Below, piece by piece: positions 9,420 to 17,990 of a stretch of DNA of 64,000 nucleotides. Numbering within the stretch: position 1 is the first letter of the stretch; each line of letters opens with the position of its first letter. The position numbers and the translations under genes were made by a program. Under the pieces are notes generated by a model. The model made no database searches and was not told the origin of the DNA. It worked only from the letters and a program-made list of their open reading frames with translations. This DNA is from CAWDMN01 sp963803155 (GTDB taxonomy: Bacteria > Acidobacteriota > Terriglobia > Versatilivoradales > Versatilivoraceae): NCBI GenBank assembly GCA_963803155.1, contig CAWDMN010000034.1, positions 1 through 64,000 of the forward strand, written 5' to 3'.

Positions 9420-9791
9420 TCAGTTGCCGCGCCTCTCTTCACCGACGGATATCCCCAGCCCATCGGGATCCAAGTACTGAGCGATCCGAGCGCCATAGAT
9501 CGTTGTCGGTTCCTGAATGCAGGGAACTTTCATTTCAATCATCCTCTTGTGGAATACATCAAGATTCGGAACACTCAGGCCGGGGCGGCACCGTCCGGCT
9601 GGAACCTGGCGCGGATCGTCCTTTTCAGGATTAAGCCCTTCACTTGCATGGAGTGCCAGGGTTGCGCCATCGGTTGCGAACTCGGTCCACCCGGGAGACT
9701 CGAATCTTAGAGGCAGTTCAAGCACATCTCGATAGAACACTACAGCTCGTTTCATGTTGCTCACAAAAACAATCGCATAGTTCACTCGCAT
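9420..9791 (-). CDS. VOC (glyoxalase/bleomycin-resistance) family protein
   Basis: 123 aa, one vicinal-oxygen-chelate module pair. It starts MRVNYAIVFVSNMKRAVVFY, has WTEFATDGATLALH in the middle and ends YLDPDGLGISVGE, the pattern of metal-binding glyoxalase/dioxygenase folds. Homologues range from glyoxalase I to antibiotic-binding proteins; the substrate cannot be assigned. A common class of cassette cargo. Confidence 0.82.
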   Translation of the reverse strand: MRVNYAIVFVSNMKRAVVFYRDVLELPLRFESPGWTEFATDGATLALHASEGLNPEKDDPRQVPAGRCRPGLSVPNLDVFHKRMIEMKVPCIQEPTTIYGARIAQYLDPDGLGISVGEERRGN

Positions 9792-9821
9792 TTAAACACG
9801 TCCTTTTGTTCCAGAAAAGTA

Positions 9822-9876
9822 GCCTACAATCCCGCTCGGCGCTGTTGGGGCGTCCGGCGCAGCGAAATGGTTGGAG
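9822..9876 (-). repeat. attC, short, degenerate
   Basis: R' GCCTACA and R'' GTTGGAG. Inner CCGCTCGGCGC and GCGTCCGGCGCAG match the layout of attC at 45482. Ends a cassette with at most a 67-aa ORF. Confidence 0.55.
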
Positions 9877-9905
9877 TTTTTATTTTCCGAATCGCGGTCG
9901 AAAAG

Positions 9906-10109
9906 TCAAGTGCGGCACCTTTTTGCGAATGCCTTGACTCTCTGGTCAGGAGGTAATGAGCACTTTGATGTCCTGAAAGGACAAAACATTCCAACCCTGG
10001 GTTTAAGGTGTTTAAGGTTTGCGGTTCCCAGCAAGGGGAACAACAATATCGCGCCGTCGGTTTTGTCTTTCACCTTCAGTGGACCACGATATCGGCATGT
10101 CATTTCCAC
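9906..10109 (-). CDS. Short hypothetical ORF in a cassette
   Basis: 67 codons between two attC sites. The product is basic (ends VKAFAKRCRT) with one hydrophobic stretch (DGAILLFPLLGTANL). No family recognised and no strong ribosome binding site seen, so this cassette may equally be non-coding. Confidence 0.3.
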   Translation of the reverse strand: MEMTCRYRGPLKVKDKTDGAILLFPLLGTANLKHLKPRVGMFCPFRTSKCSLPPDQRVKAFAKRCRT

Positions 10110-10183
10110 AGCGTAGCCCGTCCGTCCGCAGACAGGCGGACAACCCGGGGTTGTTATGTTTTGCGTCTTCAGAGCAATTGCAT

Positions 10184-10242
10184 TTCCAACGACAAAAGTC
10201 AGTGGCGCGCGTTAGCGCGTCCACTGCGCTGACTTGTTCAAG
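10184..10242 (-). repeat. attC, short
   Basis: R' TTCCAAC, R'' GTTCAAG, long inner stem AGTCAGTGG / CCACTGCGCTGACTT around GCGCGCGTTAGCGCG. Ends the HD-domain cassette. Confidence 0.85.
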
Positions 10243-10248
10243 CGCAGA

Positions 10249-10824
10249 TTATAGTATGCCACTTGCGGCGGCTTCCTCCAGCTTTGACTCAAGAAGATGC
10301 CATAATTCTTGGCTGCCATGCTTGATGCGGCTATTGAGTGAGAAAACCATTTCTTTGGCGATTCCATTCTTCTTCCAGGTGTGGCCCCCACCGCGCAGAT
10401 TCTGTAGCAATGGAGGCACACGATCTATTGCCCTTGCATACTTTGAATCCGCGGTCTCACCGGCCTCGAATTCGTACCACAGAGTCATATATTCCGCCCT
10501 TCTGTCATGAGGAAGCAGACCCATAAGGCGCTCAACATCAGCCGCCTCCGCAGCCTTCAGTTCTGGCGCTTCGCTGTGATAGACAATCGTATCTCCTGCG
10601 TCAATTTCACCCAAGTCGTGTATTAGCAGCATTCTGATAACACGATCAATATCAATACAATCATCGGCATAATCCTTCAAGATTAGAGCAGACAAACACG
10701 CATGCCAACTGTGTTCTGCCGAGTTCTCGTATCGATCCAATCCGACTGGTACACTTTTGCGATGGACATCCTTAAGACGTTCGATTTCGATTATGAATTC
10801 AAGCATTTTCTCAAGGCCATTCAC
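10249..10824 (-). CDS. HD-domain hydrolase, YfbR/HDDC2-like
   Basis: Metal-dependent phosphohydrolase of the HD family. ENSAEHSWHACL carries the first His and LLIHDLGEIDAGD the HD pair; a late Asp sits in YARAIDRVPPLL. The size (about 190 aa) and motif spacing resemble 5'-deoxynucleotidases, which trim dNMPs. Start uncertain between GTG at 10824 and ATG at 10806; both lie inside the cassette, downstream of the neighbouring attC. Confidence 0.82.
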   Translation of the reverse strand: MNGLEKMLEFIIEIERLKDVHRKSVPVGLDRYENSAEHSWHACLSALILKDYADDCIDIDRVIRMLLIHDLGEIDAGDTIVYHSEAPELKAAEAADVERLMGLLPHDRRAEYMTLWYEFEAGETADSKYARAIDRVPPLLQNLRGGGHTWKKNGIAKEMVFSLNSRIKHGSQELWHLLESKLEEAAASGIL

Positions 10825-10839
10825 TGGGGGTCCTTTCGC

Positions 10840-10882
10840 GCCCAACGGGCCGGATGAGCGCGGCGCATCCGGCCCGTTGAGA
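10840..10882 (-). repeat. attC, very short near-perfect hairpin
   Basis: R' GCCCAAC and R'' GTTGAGA enclose CGGGCCGGATG and CATCCGGCCCG, an 11-bp perfect stem; total 43 bp. Ends the cassette of ORF 10969-11235. Confidence 0.75.
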
Positions 10883-10968
10883 ATATTTCCCGGCGCTGTA
10901 TATAGGTCTACTCTAATGAAAAATTCGGTTTTATTTCTTTATGGCACTAGTCCTCTCCAAATCACAGT

Positions 10969-11235
10969 CTATTGATGGCGGGCCAGTACTTCGGCGCAAG
11001 AATTCCCATCGCTTACCCAATTTTTACTCTTCATTGAGGATTTGAATAATTTGCCATTCTGCTTTTTAAAGGTGAAGATGAATCGGCCAAGTTCATCCGT
11101 TGACAAACACATTCTTGAGCCGCTTGGATGGGGCTCCACTTTCCAGTCGCCAAGCATTCCAACAAACACCTCCACTTTCTTCTCGTCCGGAGATTTGGGA
11201 GGATTGGCGAAATATTTCCTCATTTCTTTGATCAC
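10969..11235 (-). CDS. Hypothetical protein
   Basis: 88 aa, hydrophilic, starting with GTG (MIKEMRKYF). It contains KVEVFVGMLGDWKVEPHPSG and FIFTFKKQNGKLFKSS. No family recognised. The frame is open some way upstream, so the start may be earlier. Transcribed toward the short attC at 10840. Confidence 0.5.
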   Translation of the reverse strand: MIKEMRKYFANPPKSPDEKKVEVFVGMLGDWKVEPHPSGSRMCLSTDELGRFIFTFKKQNGKLFKSSMKSKNWVSDGNSCAEVLARHQ

Positions 11236-11744
11236 CTGCGGGCAGCGATATTCTCTGCAGCCTTTCCATGCTGCATCCGGTAATAGAACTCATCCTAAAG
11301 CTCCATTTCGGGAGAGAGGATTTTATGGCCCAGATCTTTCACCCCCTTCGGCAGGATTTGGATAGTCCAATCCGTCTCAGTTTCTGGACAGCCGTTATAA
11401 GAAAAGATGGTTCATAAATGCTCTTTTGTGCGAATCCGCAAAAAAGCCCCATCCAACCGTGTGCCTATTGGGAAGTCGATAAAATAACTGTAATAACCAA
11501 AAAGAGAGGCAATGCCTCTTTTCCATTCCCAAATACCAATAATCTGCGCCCCACAGTCGCCCCCATCGACGTTGCTATTGTGGCACCCACATATTTTTAT
11601 CTTCACTCACAGGTAATTCACCCAGACGGGCATAAAGGGGACCAAAACCTTTTTTTCGACTCCAGTGCGTTTTCATGGCCGCACTTTGAGCGGCCCAGCA
11701 TGCGATATCAATATTTGGTGCATACAATGAAGGGAGAGCGGTCC
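11236..11744. other. Gap between cassette ORFs without a recognisable attC
   Basis: About 500 bp. A 64-aa - strand ORF (11412-11606) is possible but unsupported. No R'/R'' pair is seen, so either an attC has decayed beyond recognition or several genes share one cassette. Confidence 0.35.
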
Positions 11745-12224
11745 TTACGGCCCTGCGTATTTAGCCGCCCAGACCCCGGTTTTAGTTACGGTTACTTTGC
11801 GGGTTCGGAGGTCTTTTTCCGACTCAGTCCACTTGCCCTGCGTCAGGCTTTTGCCGTTGGCTGAGAGAATGGCAGTGTACGCCGCAGCGGTTCCCGTGCT
11901 GAATGAGACTTCCCGTTTGACCGGATCCCATACACAAGGTGTGTCGATCCCGTTCGACGAATCTTTGGATTCCACTTCCAAAATGAACATCGAATGATAC
12001 TTGTCGGCGTCAAATCTGGTTGTGTCCAGTTCCTTGATCGTAAGAGTACCTGTCCAGACAACTCCCTTGTCGTCTTTCCCGTCGAACGTCCATTTGCCCA
12101 GAATAGGACCTTTGCTTTCGGCTGTCGGCTGTTGGCCGGCACAGGAACGGGCGCAGATGAAACCTGTGATGGTGTAAGCCATGGTTAGGATCAGGATGTT
12201 TACAATAATACGTTTCATAGGCAT
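11745..12224 (-). CDS. Secreted hypothetical protein
   Basis: 159 aa with an N-terminal signal (MKRIIVNILILTMAYTITG, cleaved near ARSCAG). The mature part repeats GKWTFDGKDDKGVVWTGTL and later GKSLTQGKWTESEKD, resembling a lipocalin-like or repeat beta-sheet protein. Family not identified. Probably exported to the periplasm. Confidence 0.6.
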   Translation of the reverse strand: MPMKRIIVNILILTMAYTITGFICARSCAGQQPTAESKGPILGKWTFDGKDDKGVVWTGTLTIKELDTTRFDADKYHSMFILEVESKDSSNGIDTPCVWDPVKREVSFSTGTAAAYTAILSANGKSLTQGKWTESEKDLRTRKVTVTKTGVWAAKYAGP

Positions 12225-12274
12225 TGTCCTCTTTATTAATAGGTGGGATGTTGCCGCATATTATATTCAAATAA

Positions 12275-12568
12275 CTATAATTCCCCCCGCGGACTGAGGA
12301 TGAACCGACGGTTCGATGGAGCCAATCCTTGTTCGGAAGAACTCGCAAAGACCGCTTTCACCGCTTCGACATCCAGACCGGAACCGAAGATGCCGATACA
12401 GAATTCGCGGTGGCTGCCGTTCAGCGTCGCTCTGGTGTCCCCTTCTCGCAAGATGCACCCAATAATCCTCTCTGGGCTGAGGTTTCGCATGAAGATGCGC
12501 CACGCTTGTGATCCGTAGAACCCTCCGTCCAATGCATCAACATCGAAGACAACACCGATTCCTTTCAT
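12275..12568 (-). CDS. Hypothetical protein
   Basis: 97 aa with no signal or membrane segment. It starts MKGIGVVFDVDALDGGFYG and has GSHREFCIGIFGSGLDVEAV. The composition is protein-like but no family is recognised. Sits immediately downstream of the toxin-antitoxin cassette, whose attC (12588) separates them. Confidence 0.5.
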   Translation of the reverse strand: MKGIGVVFDVDALDGGFYGSQAWRIFMRNLSPERIIGCILREGDTRATLNGSHREFCIGIFGSGLDVEAVKAVFASSSEQGLAPSNRRFILSPRGEL

Positions 12569-12587
12569 GAGCTTCTCCGTTCAGTCT

Positions 12588-12650
12588 GATCAACATTGCG
12601 GCTCACCTGCCAGCGCGCCTTCCACGCTGGGTGGAGTAGGCTTGTTAGAT
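12588..12650 (-). repeat. attC, short
   Basis: R' GATCAAC, R'' GTTAGAT; inner GGCTCACCTGCCAGCGCG and CGCTGGGTGGAG. Ends the RelE/RHH cassette and overlaps the toxin stop by a few bases. Confidence 0.88.
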
Positions 12651-12905
12651 TTTATGTTTGTATACTTCTCGCCGATGCCCTATTCTGAGAATCAGGACAT
12701 CCTTTCCCGTGACTGCATAAATCACTCGATATTCTCCAATGCGATATATGCGGAGTCCGGCAAATTGCCCCTTAAGAACTGGACACGACTCTGGCTTTCG
12801 AGACAGTTCGCGCTCGATCTGTCTAAGAATTCTGGCAGCTTCCGCTTTGGCGAGGTTCTTAAGGTCACGCTCAACAGATTTCTTGAAAATAATATTATAG
12901 ATCAA
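12645..12905 (-). CDS. RelE/ParE family toxin
   Basis: 86 aa RelE-type mRNA interferase or gyrase toxin. IIFKKSVERDLKNLAKAEA at the N-terminus, GLRIYRIGEYRVIYAV in the centre and ILRIGHRREVY at the end are the family pattern. Its start overlaps the antitoxin gene by 11 bp, so the pair is translationally coupled with the antitoxin first. Confidence 0.9.
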   Translation of the reverse strand: MIYNIIFKKSVERDLKNLAKAEAARILRQIERELSRKPESCPVLKGQFAGLRIYRIGEYRVIYAVTGKDVLILRIGHRREVYKHKI

Positions 12906-13113
12906 GAGACTTCCTCAGTTCTTTGCCTGAAATAGTCGGGTCAGTTTTATTATGAAGTCGATCGAGAGCAATCTGCAGATCTGCATAGTCTTCGATGTAA
13001 GACTCTAGAGCTTTCTGAATGATAAATGAACGCGGCCGTTCGGTTTCTTCGGCAATGTGATCAAGCTGCTCGGCAAGCCCTTTAGGAAGCCGGACGGAAA
13101 TTGCTGTATTCAT
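12895..13113 (-). CDS. Ribbon-helix-helix antitoxin (CopG/RelB type)
   Basis: 72 aa. MNTAISVRLPKGLAEQLDHI forms the beta strand and first helix, then ETERPRSFIIQKALESYI the second helix of the RHH DNA-binding domain. The C-terminus should wrap the toxin. GGAGGTGACAG lies just before the ATG. Such proteins repress their own promoter, which would let this cassette be expressed independently of the integron promoter. Confidence 0.9.
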   Translation of the reverse strand: MNTAISVRLPKGLAEQLDHIAEETERPRSFIIQKALESYIEDYADLQIALDRLHNKTDPTISGKELRKSLDL

Positions 13114-13187
13114 CTGTCACCTCCTCATGCCATCGTATCACATTGTATGCAAAGGAATGCAACGGTCAAATGGGCAAATATAAATTG

Positions 13188-13256
13188 ACCTAACACCTGA
13201 GCTAAGCAGCCATTTTGAGCGAAAGCATGAAATGGTCCGTTTGCGAGTGGTTAGGC
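13188..13256 (-). repeat. attC, short
   Basis: R' ACCTAAC, R'' GTTAGGC; an irregular inner part around ATTTTGAGCGAAAGCATGAAAT. Ends the DUF4386 cassette. Confidence 0.8.
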
Positions 13257-13955
13257 GCCAGGTTGGATATCGCTTGGCGAGAGCCGCACCTTTGCTCCCT
13301 TGATGAGGAGCCAGAAGATGATCGGCACCTCTCCGAAATAGAGCGGCATCATGACCTGGGAAACAACGTGCCTGTAGGAAGGCAAGACGATGGATGTAAC
13401 ACTGCTAGTCAGATAAGCGAAACCCGCAACCATCAGCAAGAGGCCCAGGATTCGCGGAAAGAAGTCCGACTTGATGACAAGGAGGCCGAAAGGAAAGAGC
13501 CAAAGACCCCAGAATGCCGTGGCAACAATGACTCCATTGCTGTGTAATCTGAGAAAGCCCAGCGCCAGAGCGTCCAGTTGAGGTTTGGTGAACACCGACA
13601 AGTAGTCGGCGCCACTCAGCAGTACCAGCGGTGCAAACTTATTGAGCAGGTTGGCAAGTGCGATGGCGACGCCGATTGACACCAATAGCACCATGAGCAT
13701 GGCGTGCCTCTTGTCGACGTCCTTGAGCAGGTTGTACAGGCTCACAACCAGGAAGGTAAAGATGATGAGAGTGACAAAGCCAGCCAGAATGCCAATGCGG
13801 TATGTAAGTTCGGCAGCGGTGATGTTTCGGGCCGTGGCTGCGGCGTCCCCAGGAACCATGAAGGCGGGGAAGAAGAACTCGCCGTAGATTGCCACTATCA
13901 TAAACAGGAAGTACAGTACTCCTGCACGATGCGCTGCCGCTTTAGTTGAGTTCAT
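13251..13955 (-). CDS. DUF4386 family membrane protein
   Basis: About 234 aa with six hydrophobic helices. It starts MNSTKAAAHRAGVLYFLFMI after a GGAGGCAGGAC ribosome site and shows LLSGADYLSVFTKPQLDALA and GLWLFPFGLLVIKSDFFPR, typical of DUF4386. Function unknown; the family is frequent in accessory regions. The last codons enter the attC. Confidence 0.85.
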   Translation of the reverse strand: MNSTKAAAHRAGVLYFLFMIVAIYGEFFFPAFMVPGDAAATARNITAAELTYRIGILAGFVTLIIFTFLVVSLYNLLKDVDKRHAMLMVLLVSIGVAIALANLLNKFAPLVLLSGADYLSVFTKPQLDALALGFLRLHSNGVIVATAFWGLWLFPFGLLVIKSDFFPRILGLLLMVAGFAYLTSSVTSIVLPSYRHVVSQVMMPLYFGEVPIIFWLLIKGAKVRLSPSDIQPGA

Positions 13956-14035
13956 GTCCTGCCTCCAAGTGCTCATTGACTCTCGGCCGCGACTTCATCT
14001 TGCCGGCCGCTATCGTTGAATGGCAGTTCCATCAA

Positions 14036-14157
14036 GTATAACCCAAGGCAAGCCCATTGTGCCACGCGCCTGTGAATCTCAGAGTTTCTGTGGCGCCTAC
14101 CGCTTGCCGCTCAACAGCGCGCGCTGTATCCTCCTCAGGCTCAAGCAATGGTTAGAT
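14036..14157 (-). repeat. attC, long
   Basis: R' GTATAAC and R'' GTTAGAT about 120 bp apart, with GGCAAGCC and CGCTTGCCG inside. Ends the AT-rich membrane protein cassette. Confidence 0.65.
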
Positions 14158-14839
14158 TGCTTTTCCTATTTCTCTTTTCTCTTTTATGCAATATTGCTTT
14201 ACTCTTAACCAGCCATGAAATGCCAAATGATACAAGCATAACAGCTTCAATCTTCAGCATTATTTGCTTTTCTGCAATTATTGATGCATGGCCAAAGATA
14301 AATACGAGAAGAAGGGCAATCAATGATAAGTAAATTAGAAATCCACAAATTCTATAAACGACATTTCTTTTTTTCTTGTTTTTGGTCATCTTCTTGTTGT
14401 CATGTGTTTTGGTAAATATAAACATTGAATTATATGCCATTAATGCAAAATATGCAAATGCGCAAATTAAATGTATATAACCTGATATTTCAATTGGTAT
14501 ATGAAAGAATCCTACTTTTGTATTGATATAATCAGGACTATAACATGGAAATATCACAACTCCTAAACCAATTACGCCTGTTATGGTTGTAACTACATTA
14601 TCCACTTTCCCATATCCTTTATAAGAAACCAAAAACATTGATATGCCAACAAGTATTCCTACAAAGCAATCACGAACATTCGTATAGTAGTAAATGCTGA
14701 TCGATGTTTGAATTGATTCTTTTGTTATTAACATGCCCCCTAAGATACATACAAATGGTAATGCTATTGCCAAAATACCAATCAATATTCTCAAATTGAT
14801 GTATGAAATAATCGCATTACTTTCATTTATATTCATCAA
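14141..14839 (-). CDS. AT-rich integral membrane protein
   Basis: 232 aa, about six to seven helices, for example INLRILIGILAIALPFVCI and GFLIYLSLIALLLVFIFG. DUF998- or Frag1-like in general shape, but not assigned with confidence. The gene is strikingly AT-rich next to its GC-rich neighbours and uses many AAA/ATA/TTT codons, so it comes from a different donor genome. The C-terminus runs into the attC. Confidence 0.75.
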   Translation of the reverse strand: MMNINESNAIISYINLRILIGILAIALPFVCILGGMLITKESIQTSISIYYYTNVRDCFVGILVGISMFLVSYKGYGKVDNVVTTITGVIGLGVVIFPCYSPDYINTKVGFFHIPIEISGYIHLICAFAYFALMAYNSMFIFTKTHDNKKMTKNKKKRNVVYRICGFLIYLSLIALLLVFIFGHASIIAEKQIMLKIEAVMLVSFGISWLVKSKAILHKREKRNRKSNLTIA

Positions 14840-14893
14840 TCCAGTCCTTCAATTTAGTTTATCTGCCTGGCGGTAATCATCGGCTTAAATCAT

Positions 14894-14981
14894 AGCCAAC
14901 AAAAAAAATCAGCGGGTGCCTCCTCTTCAGGCGATCCGCTGAATTGGAATGCCGTATTCCGTCCTGAAAGCGATGTTAGTT
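14894..14981 (-). repeat. attC, intermediate length
   Basis: R' AGCCAAC, R'' GTTAGTT; inner CAGCGG and CCGCTG. Ends the methyltransferase cassette 15024-15824. Confidence 0.75.
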
Positions 14982-15023
14982 GATGCAAACACTCCAGCAT
15001 GACACAATGCGGTAAAAATCGTC

Positions 15024-15824
15024 TCATGATTTCGGCTTTCTGAACGATAGGCAGTATAAGTCGCCGCCCGCAATGTCCTTGACTTGCACATCTTGCATGT
15101 CGGGCGGAAGCAGGTCGACAGGTGCAGAGATCACGGCTTTGCGATTTCCGTAAAATTCACCCGCTACTGGAAGCTTTTCATACTTATGGGCCAATGCTTC
15201 GTTCTCATCGCCGATGACAAACTTAGTGCCGGGTTTGGCGACACGGATCATCTCGCGAATGGCTGCTGCTTTGTCGTTGAAAAAGTTGATGCCCCCAAAA
15301 TGAAACACCACGTCAAACACTTCGGCTTTGAAGGGCAGTCGCTCCGACGTTCCCAGAAAGAGCGTAGCATTGAGTTTCCATTTCGCCTTATTTCGTTGGC
15401 ATTGCTTTAGCATCCCCCATGAGATGTCGAGTCCAATAAATTGTGCGCTGGGCGGCAAGAATTGCAAGTTGCGTCCCGTGCCCACTGAGACTTCCAGGAC
15501 AAGGCTTTCCGCCGTGACTTCGAGTTCATCGAGATATTCACGCAAGCGGGCTTCGACGCTCATTCCTTTCCAGCGTGAATACAGCCAAGTCGAGAAATCA
15601 TAGAACGGCGCGAAGCGATCATACATGGCCTGGTATTTTTTGTTCGATCCTGTTGCTTCGCCTTCGAGAAAAATTGGAATACCGTCGCGTATAGGAAAGC
15701 GCTGGCCAGTTCTTGGATTGACGAGTAATTCTTGAAGACGACCATCTGCGTCAGACTCAGTTTTGATTTCAAGCCCATCGCGAGTGGTTGGATCGCAGAT
15801 CAGTGCGAGAATATCTGATTTCAT
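15024..15824 (-). CDS. SAM-dependent methyltransferase with Trm112-like N-terminus
   Basis: 266 aa. Residues 1-60 (LALICDPTTRDGLEI, GQRFPIRDGIPIFLEGEA) form a Trm112p-like domain without its usual cysteine pairs. The rest is a class I methyltransferase: motif I LVLEVSVGTGRNLQFLPPS (usual acidic pattern E-x-G-x-G), FIGLDISWGMLKQ and FDVVFHFGGINFFND. UbiE/COQ5-like in layout; acceptor unknown. Confidence 0.85.
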   Translation of the reverse strand: MKSDILALICDPTTRDGLEIKTESDADGRLQELLVNPRTGQRFPIRDGIPIFLEGEATGSNKKYQAMYDRFAPFYDFSTWLYSRWKGMSVEARLREYLDELEVTAESLVLEVSVGTGRNLQFLPPSAQFIGLDISWGMLKQCQRNKAKWKLNATLFLGTSERLPFKAEVFDVVFHFGGINFFNDKAAAIREMIRVAKPGTKFVIGDENEALAHKYEKLPVAGEFYGNRKAVISAPVDLLPPDMQDVQVKDIAGGDLYCLSFRKPKS

Positions 15825-15932
15825 TGCGGGTCCTTTAAATTTGTGGCGTCGATATAAGCCCTATGCTTGCTGAGAAAAGCGCTCTCATCAACATGACCGC
15901 AAACACGTGCTCAATGCACTTGTTCTCCGACA

Positions 15933-16440
15933 TTATCGTTCCTTTTTCATTTCATCCGAAACAATGAAACCGAAGAATCCCTTTTTTCGGTTTGGTTTTG
16001 GAGCATCAATCAGTTCTCGAATTTCACGAACCAGTTCGATTAACATTCCATCGCGATCACTCACACGATTTTCCAGTCGTTCGATCATCCTCGATGATTT
16101 CTCATTTGCCAGGGCCATTTCACGGAGAAGAACAAAAGCCTTGACGATAAAAACGCTCATATTATTGGATTGTTGAGAATTCAGTACATTTGCCGCTTGC
16201 AAGGCCCCATGTTCAGTAAAAACCAAGGGTAGTTTTCACCGTCCACCCCAGCCGGCCCTTGATATCGCAATTTGCATTTCAAGTTGTCGGACTCCTCCTT
16301 GTTCAACTGGAACATAAATTATCCGGGGAATTATCAATGTTTCCTCGGACTTGTTCATTGAGTCGTCTAGTTTCAACTCCATATAGTTCTGCAAGGTCGG
16401 AATCCAATATGAGCTTTTGGCCGCGAATGATCATTATGGT
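15933..16440 (-). pseudogene. ORF6N/KilA-N type DNA-binding protein, frameshifted
   Basis: The upstream part translates as IMIIRGQKLILDSDLAELYG followed by ETRRLNEQVRGNID, the ORF6N domain. The frame then breaks near 16320 (continuation FMFQLNKEESDNLKCQIAIS) and again near 16230, before VFTEHGALQAANVLNSQQSN and a coiled-coil tail (REMALANEKSSRMIERLENR). ORF6N proteins are phage-type or accessory regulators. At least two frameshifts make this a pseudogene. No good attC is seen on either side. Confidence 0.7.
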
Positions 16441-16622
16441 TCATTAAATTCGTTCGTCGACAAGTTCATTTCGCCTGGCCGACATTACCTTCCCACCCTT
16501 TCTTTTATTTGAGAACGATAGCGCGTTCAGCAGCCGAGTTCGCTGCAACGCGAGGGCGGGCGACAATCGAGCATTCCCGCATCTCCTCTCGAGGCTCAAT
16601 GCCGCCAAGGAGCGCACCCCGC

Positions 16623-17531
16623 CTACTGGGAGAGTTCGTGGCGTAGCGCGCCCTCCAAGTCCGGATAGTCAAAACGAAAGCCTGTCGCTAGCAGCTTCTC
16701 CGGTTTGAGCCGCGCATCGCCCGCGAGTATTGCGTCAGCGACCTCCCCCATGACGAAACGAAGGATGAAGGCCGGAAGCCTCACGAAGACAGGGCGATGG
16801 AGAACTCTTGCCAGTGTCTTGGCAAATTCCTCATTGGTCACAGGTTCCGGCGCAAGGAGATTAACAGGGCCGACGATTTGCTCGCACGCCATGATGTGCT
16901 CGATGGCTCGAATCAAGTCGTCGCGGGCGATGAAGCACATCAGCTGCCTTCCGCTTCCCAAGACAGGCCCGAGTCCACACTTGAAGAGCGGCAGGAATGC
17001 CGCCAAGATACTGTGGCCACTTGACGCCAAGACGGAGGGAATGCGTATCGAGACTACTCTGATCCCTGCCTGACGAGCCGGTTCAGTGGCCTGCTCCCAC
17101 TCACGGCACATTTCCGCGACGTAGCCTTTTCCGGGGAGTCCTTCCGCTTCGCCGATCGGTGTTTCGCTATCGGCATAGTAGTCCGTTGCCGATGCGGAGA
17201 TCAGCAAACGCGGCCGCATGGTCAATCGGGCGAGAGTCTTGCTGATCAGGGCAGTGCCTTTGACCCGACTTGTGTAGACAGCCTCCTTCACCTTCGGTGT
17301 CCAACGCTGCTCATCGAGAGGCTTGCCCGCAAGATGAATGACCACATCCACCCCTTCAAGCCGAGCGCCCTCAATCTCTCCCGTTTCGTAGTTCCAGTAG
17401 ATCGTGGAAGGATCGTCAATCGACTTCGATCTTACCAGACGAAAAACCAAGTCTCCTCGTTCTTGAAATGATGTCGCCAGCTTTGAGCCAATCAAGCCGG
17501 ACGCGCCGCTGATTGCGATTCGTTCATTCAT
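16623..17531 (-). CDS. TIGR01777-type NAD(P)-dependent epimerase (YfcH/SDR39U1-like)
   Basis: 302 aa. N-terminal Rossmann motif AISGASGLIGSKLATSF, then DVVIHLAGKPLDEQRW, ISASATDYYAD and a C-terminal DUF1731-like region ending LLATGFRFDYPDLEGAL. Extended SDR of the TIGR01777 family; the physiological substrate is not known. Complete. Flanked by a worn attC on its 5' side. Confidence 0.9.
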   Translation of the reverse strand: MNERIAISGASGLIGSKLATSFQERGDLVFRLVRSKSIDDPSTIYWNYETGEIEGARLEGVDVVIHLAGKPLDEQRWTPKVKEAVYTSRVKGTALISKTLARLTMRPRLLISASATDYYADSETPIGEAEGLPGKGYVAEMCREWEQATEPARQAGIRVVSIRIPSVLASSGHSILAAFLPLFKCGLGPVLGSGRQLMCFIARDDLIRAIEHIMACEQIVGPVNLLAPEPVTNEEFAKTLARVLHRPVFVRLPAFILRFVMGEVADAILAGDARLKPEKLLATGFRFDYPDLEGALRHELSQ

Positions 17532-17609
17532 GGTGGTCCCTCCACTCGTCCACTTGCGGTCCTGCGGGTTCGGAATACGCGCTCGATGGGCCGCTTCAGC
17601 TCGATTGCC

Positions 17610-17670
17610 GTCTGACGACTGCGCTCAGTCGCCGCGCCTATTGCGGTCGACTGGAGGCCGCCTGGTAGGC
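17610..17670 (-). repeat. attC, short, degenerate
   Basis: R' GTCTGAC and R'' GGTAGGC, each one change from consensus. Inner CAGTCGCCGCGCC...GGTCGACTGGAGG matches attC at 22178 and 25289. Ends the DUF2314 remnant. Confidence 0.7.
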
Positions 17671-17681
17671 GGTGGCTGTTG

Positions 17682-17990
17682 TCACCGGTGCGGTTGGTAG
17701 GTTTCAAGGAATTTTCCGACGACATTGCCTTCCTCACTCCCATCCGGTTTCGAAATCGTCCAATCGAGCAGTTCGGTTTTGGAAATCCGGAACTCGTCAC
17801 CCTCCTTGTACCCTGTTACCCTCATTGTCTCACTCGCAATAGAGCCCGTGATCTTTTAATGTACAATCCTTGTTACGCGCAAGAATGCGACCTCAAAATG
17901 ACCCTGCGGGTCGGTCAGGCGCGCAGTCACAAAAAAGGTGTTGCCTATTGGTAAACCGGCGAGGTATCGTGCCTTTGCCTGCAGCCTCGT
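17682..17990 (-). pseudogene. DUF2314-like protein remnant with in-frame TAA
   Basis: One frame reads GNTFFVTARLTDPQGHFEV, AFLRVTRIVH, TAA (17856-17858), KITGSIASETMRVTGYKEGD and ELLDWTISKPDG, ending at 17682. This matches the DUF2314 layout (an EHFW-like strand, then a DWM-like motif). The stop falls where a glycine or aspartate is expected. The 5' end is overwritten by the preceding gene, so it has no start of its own. Confidence 0.6.

Noticed and set aside
11418..11864. 148-codon + strand frame
   Set aside because: Overlaps the signal-peptide gene at 11745 in antisense; no family features and wrong orientation for a cassette.
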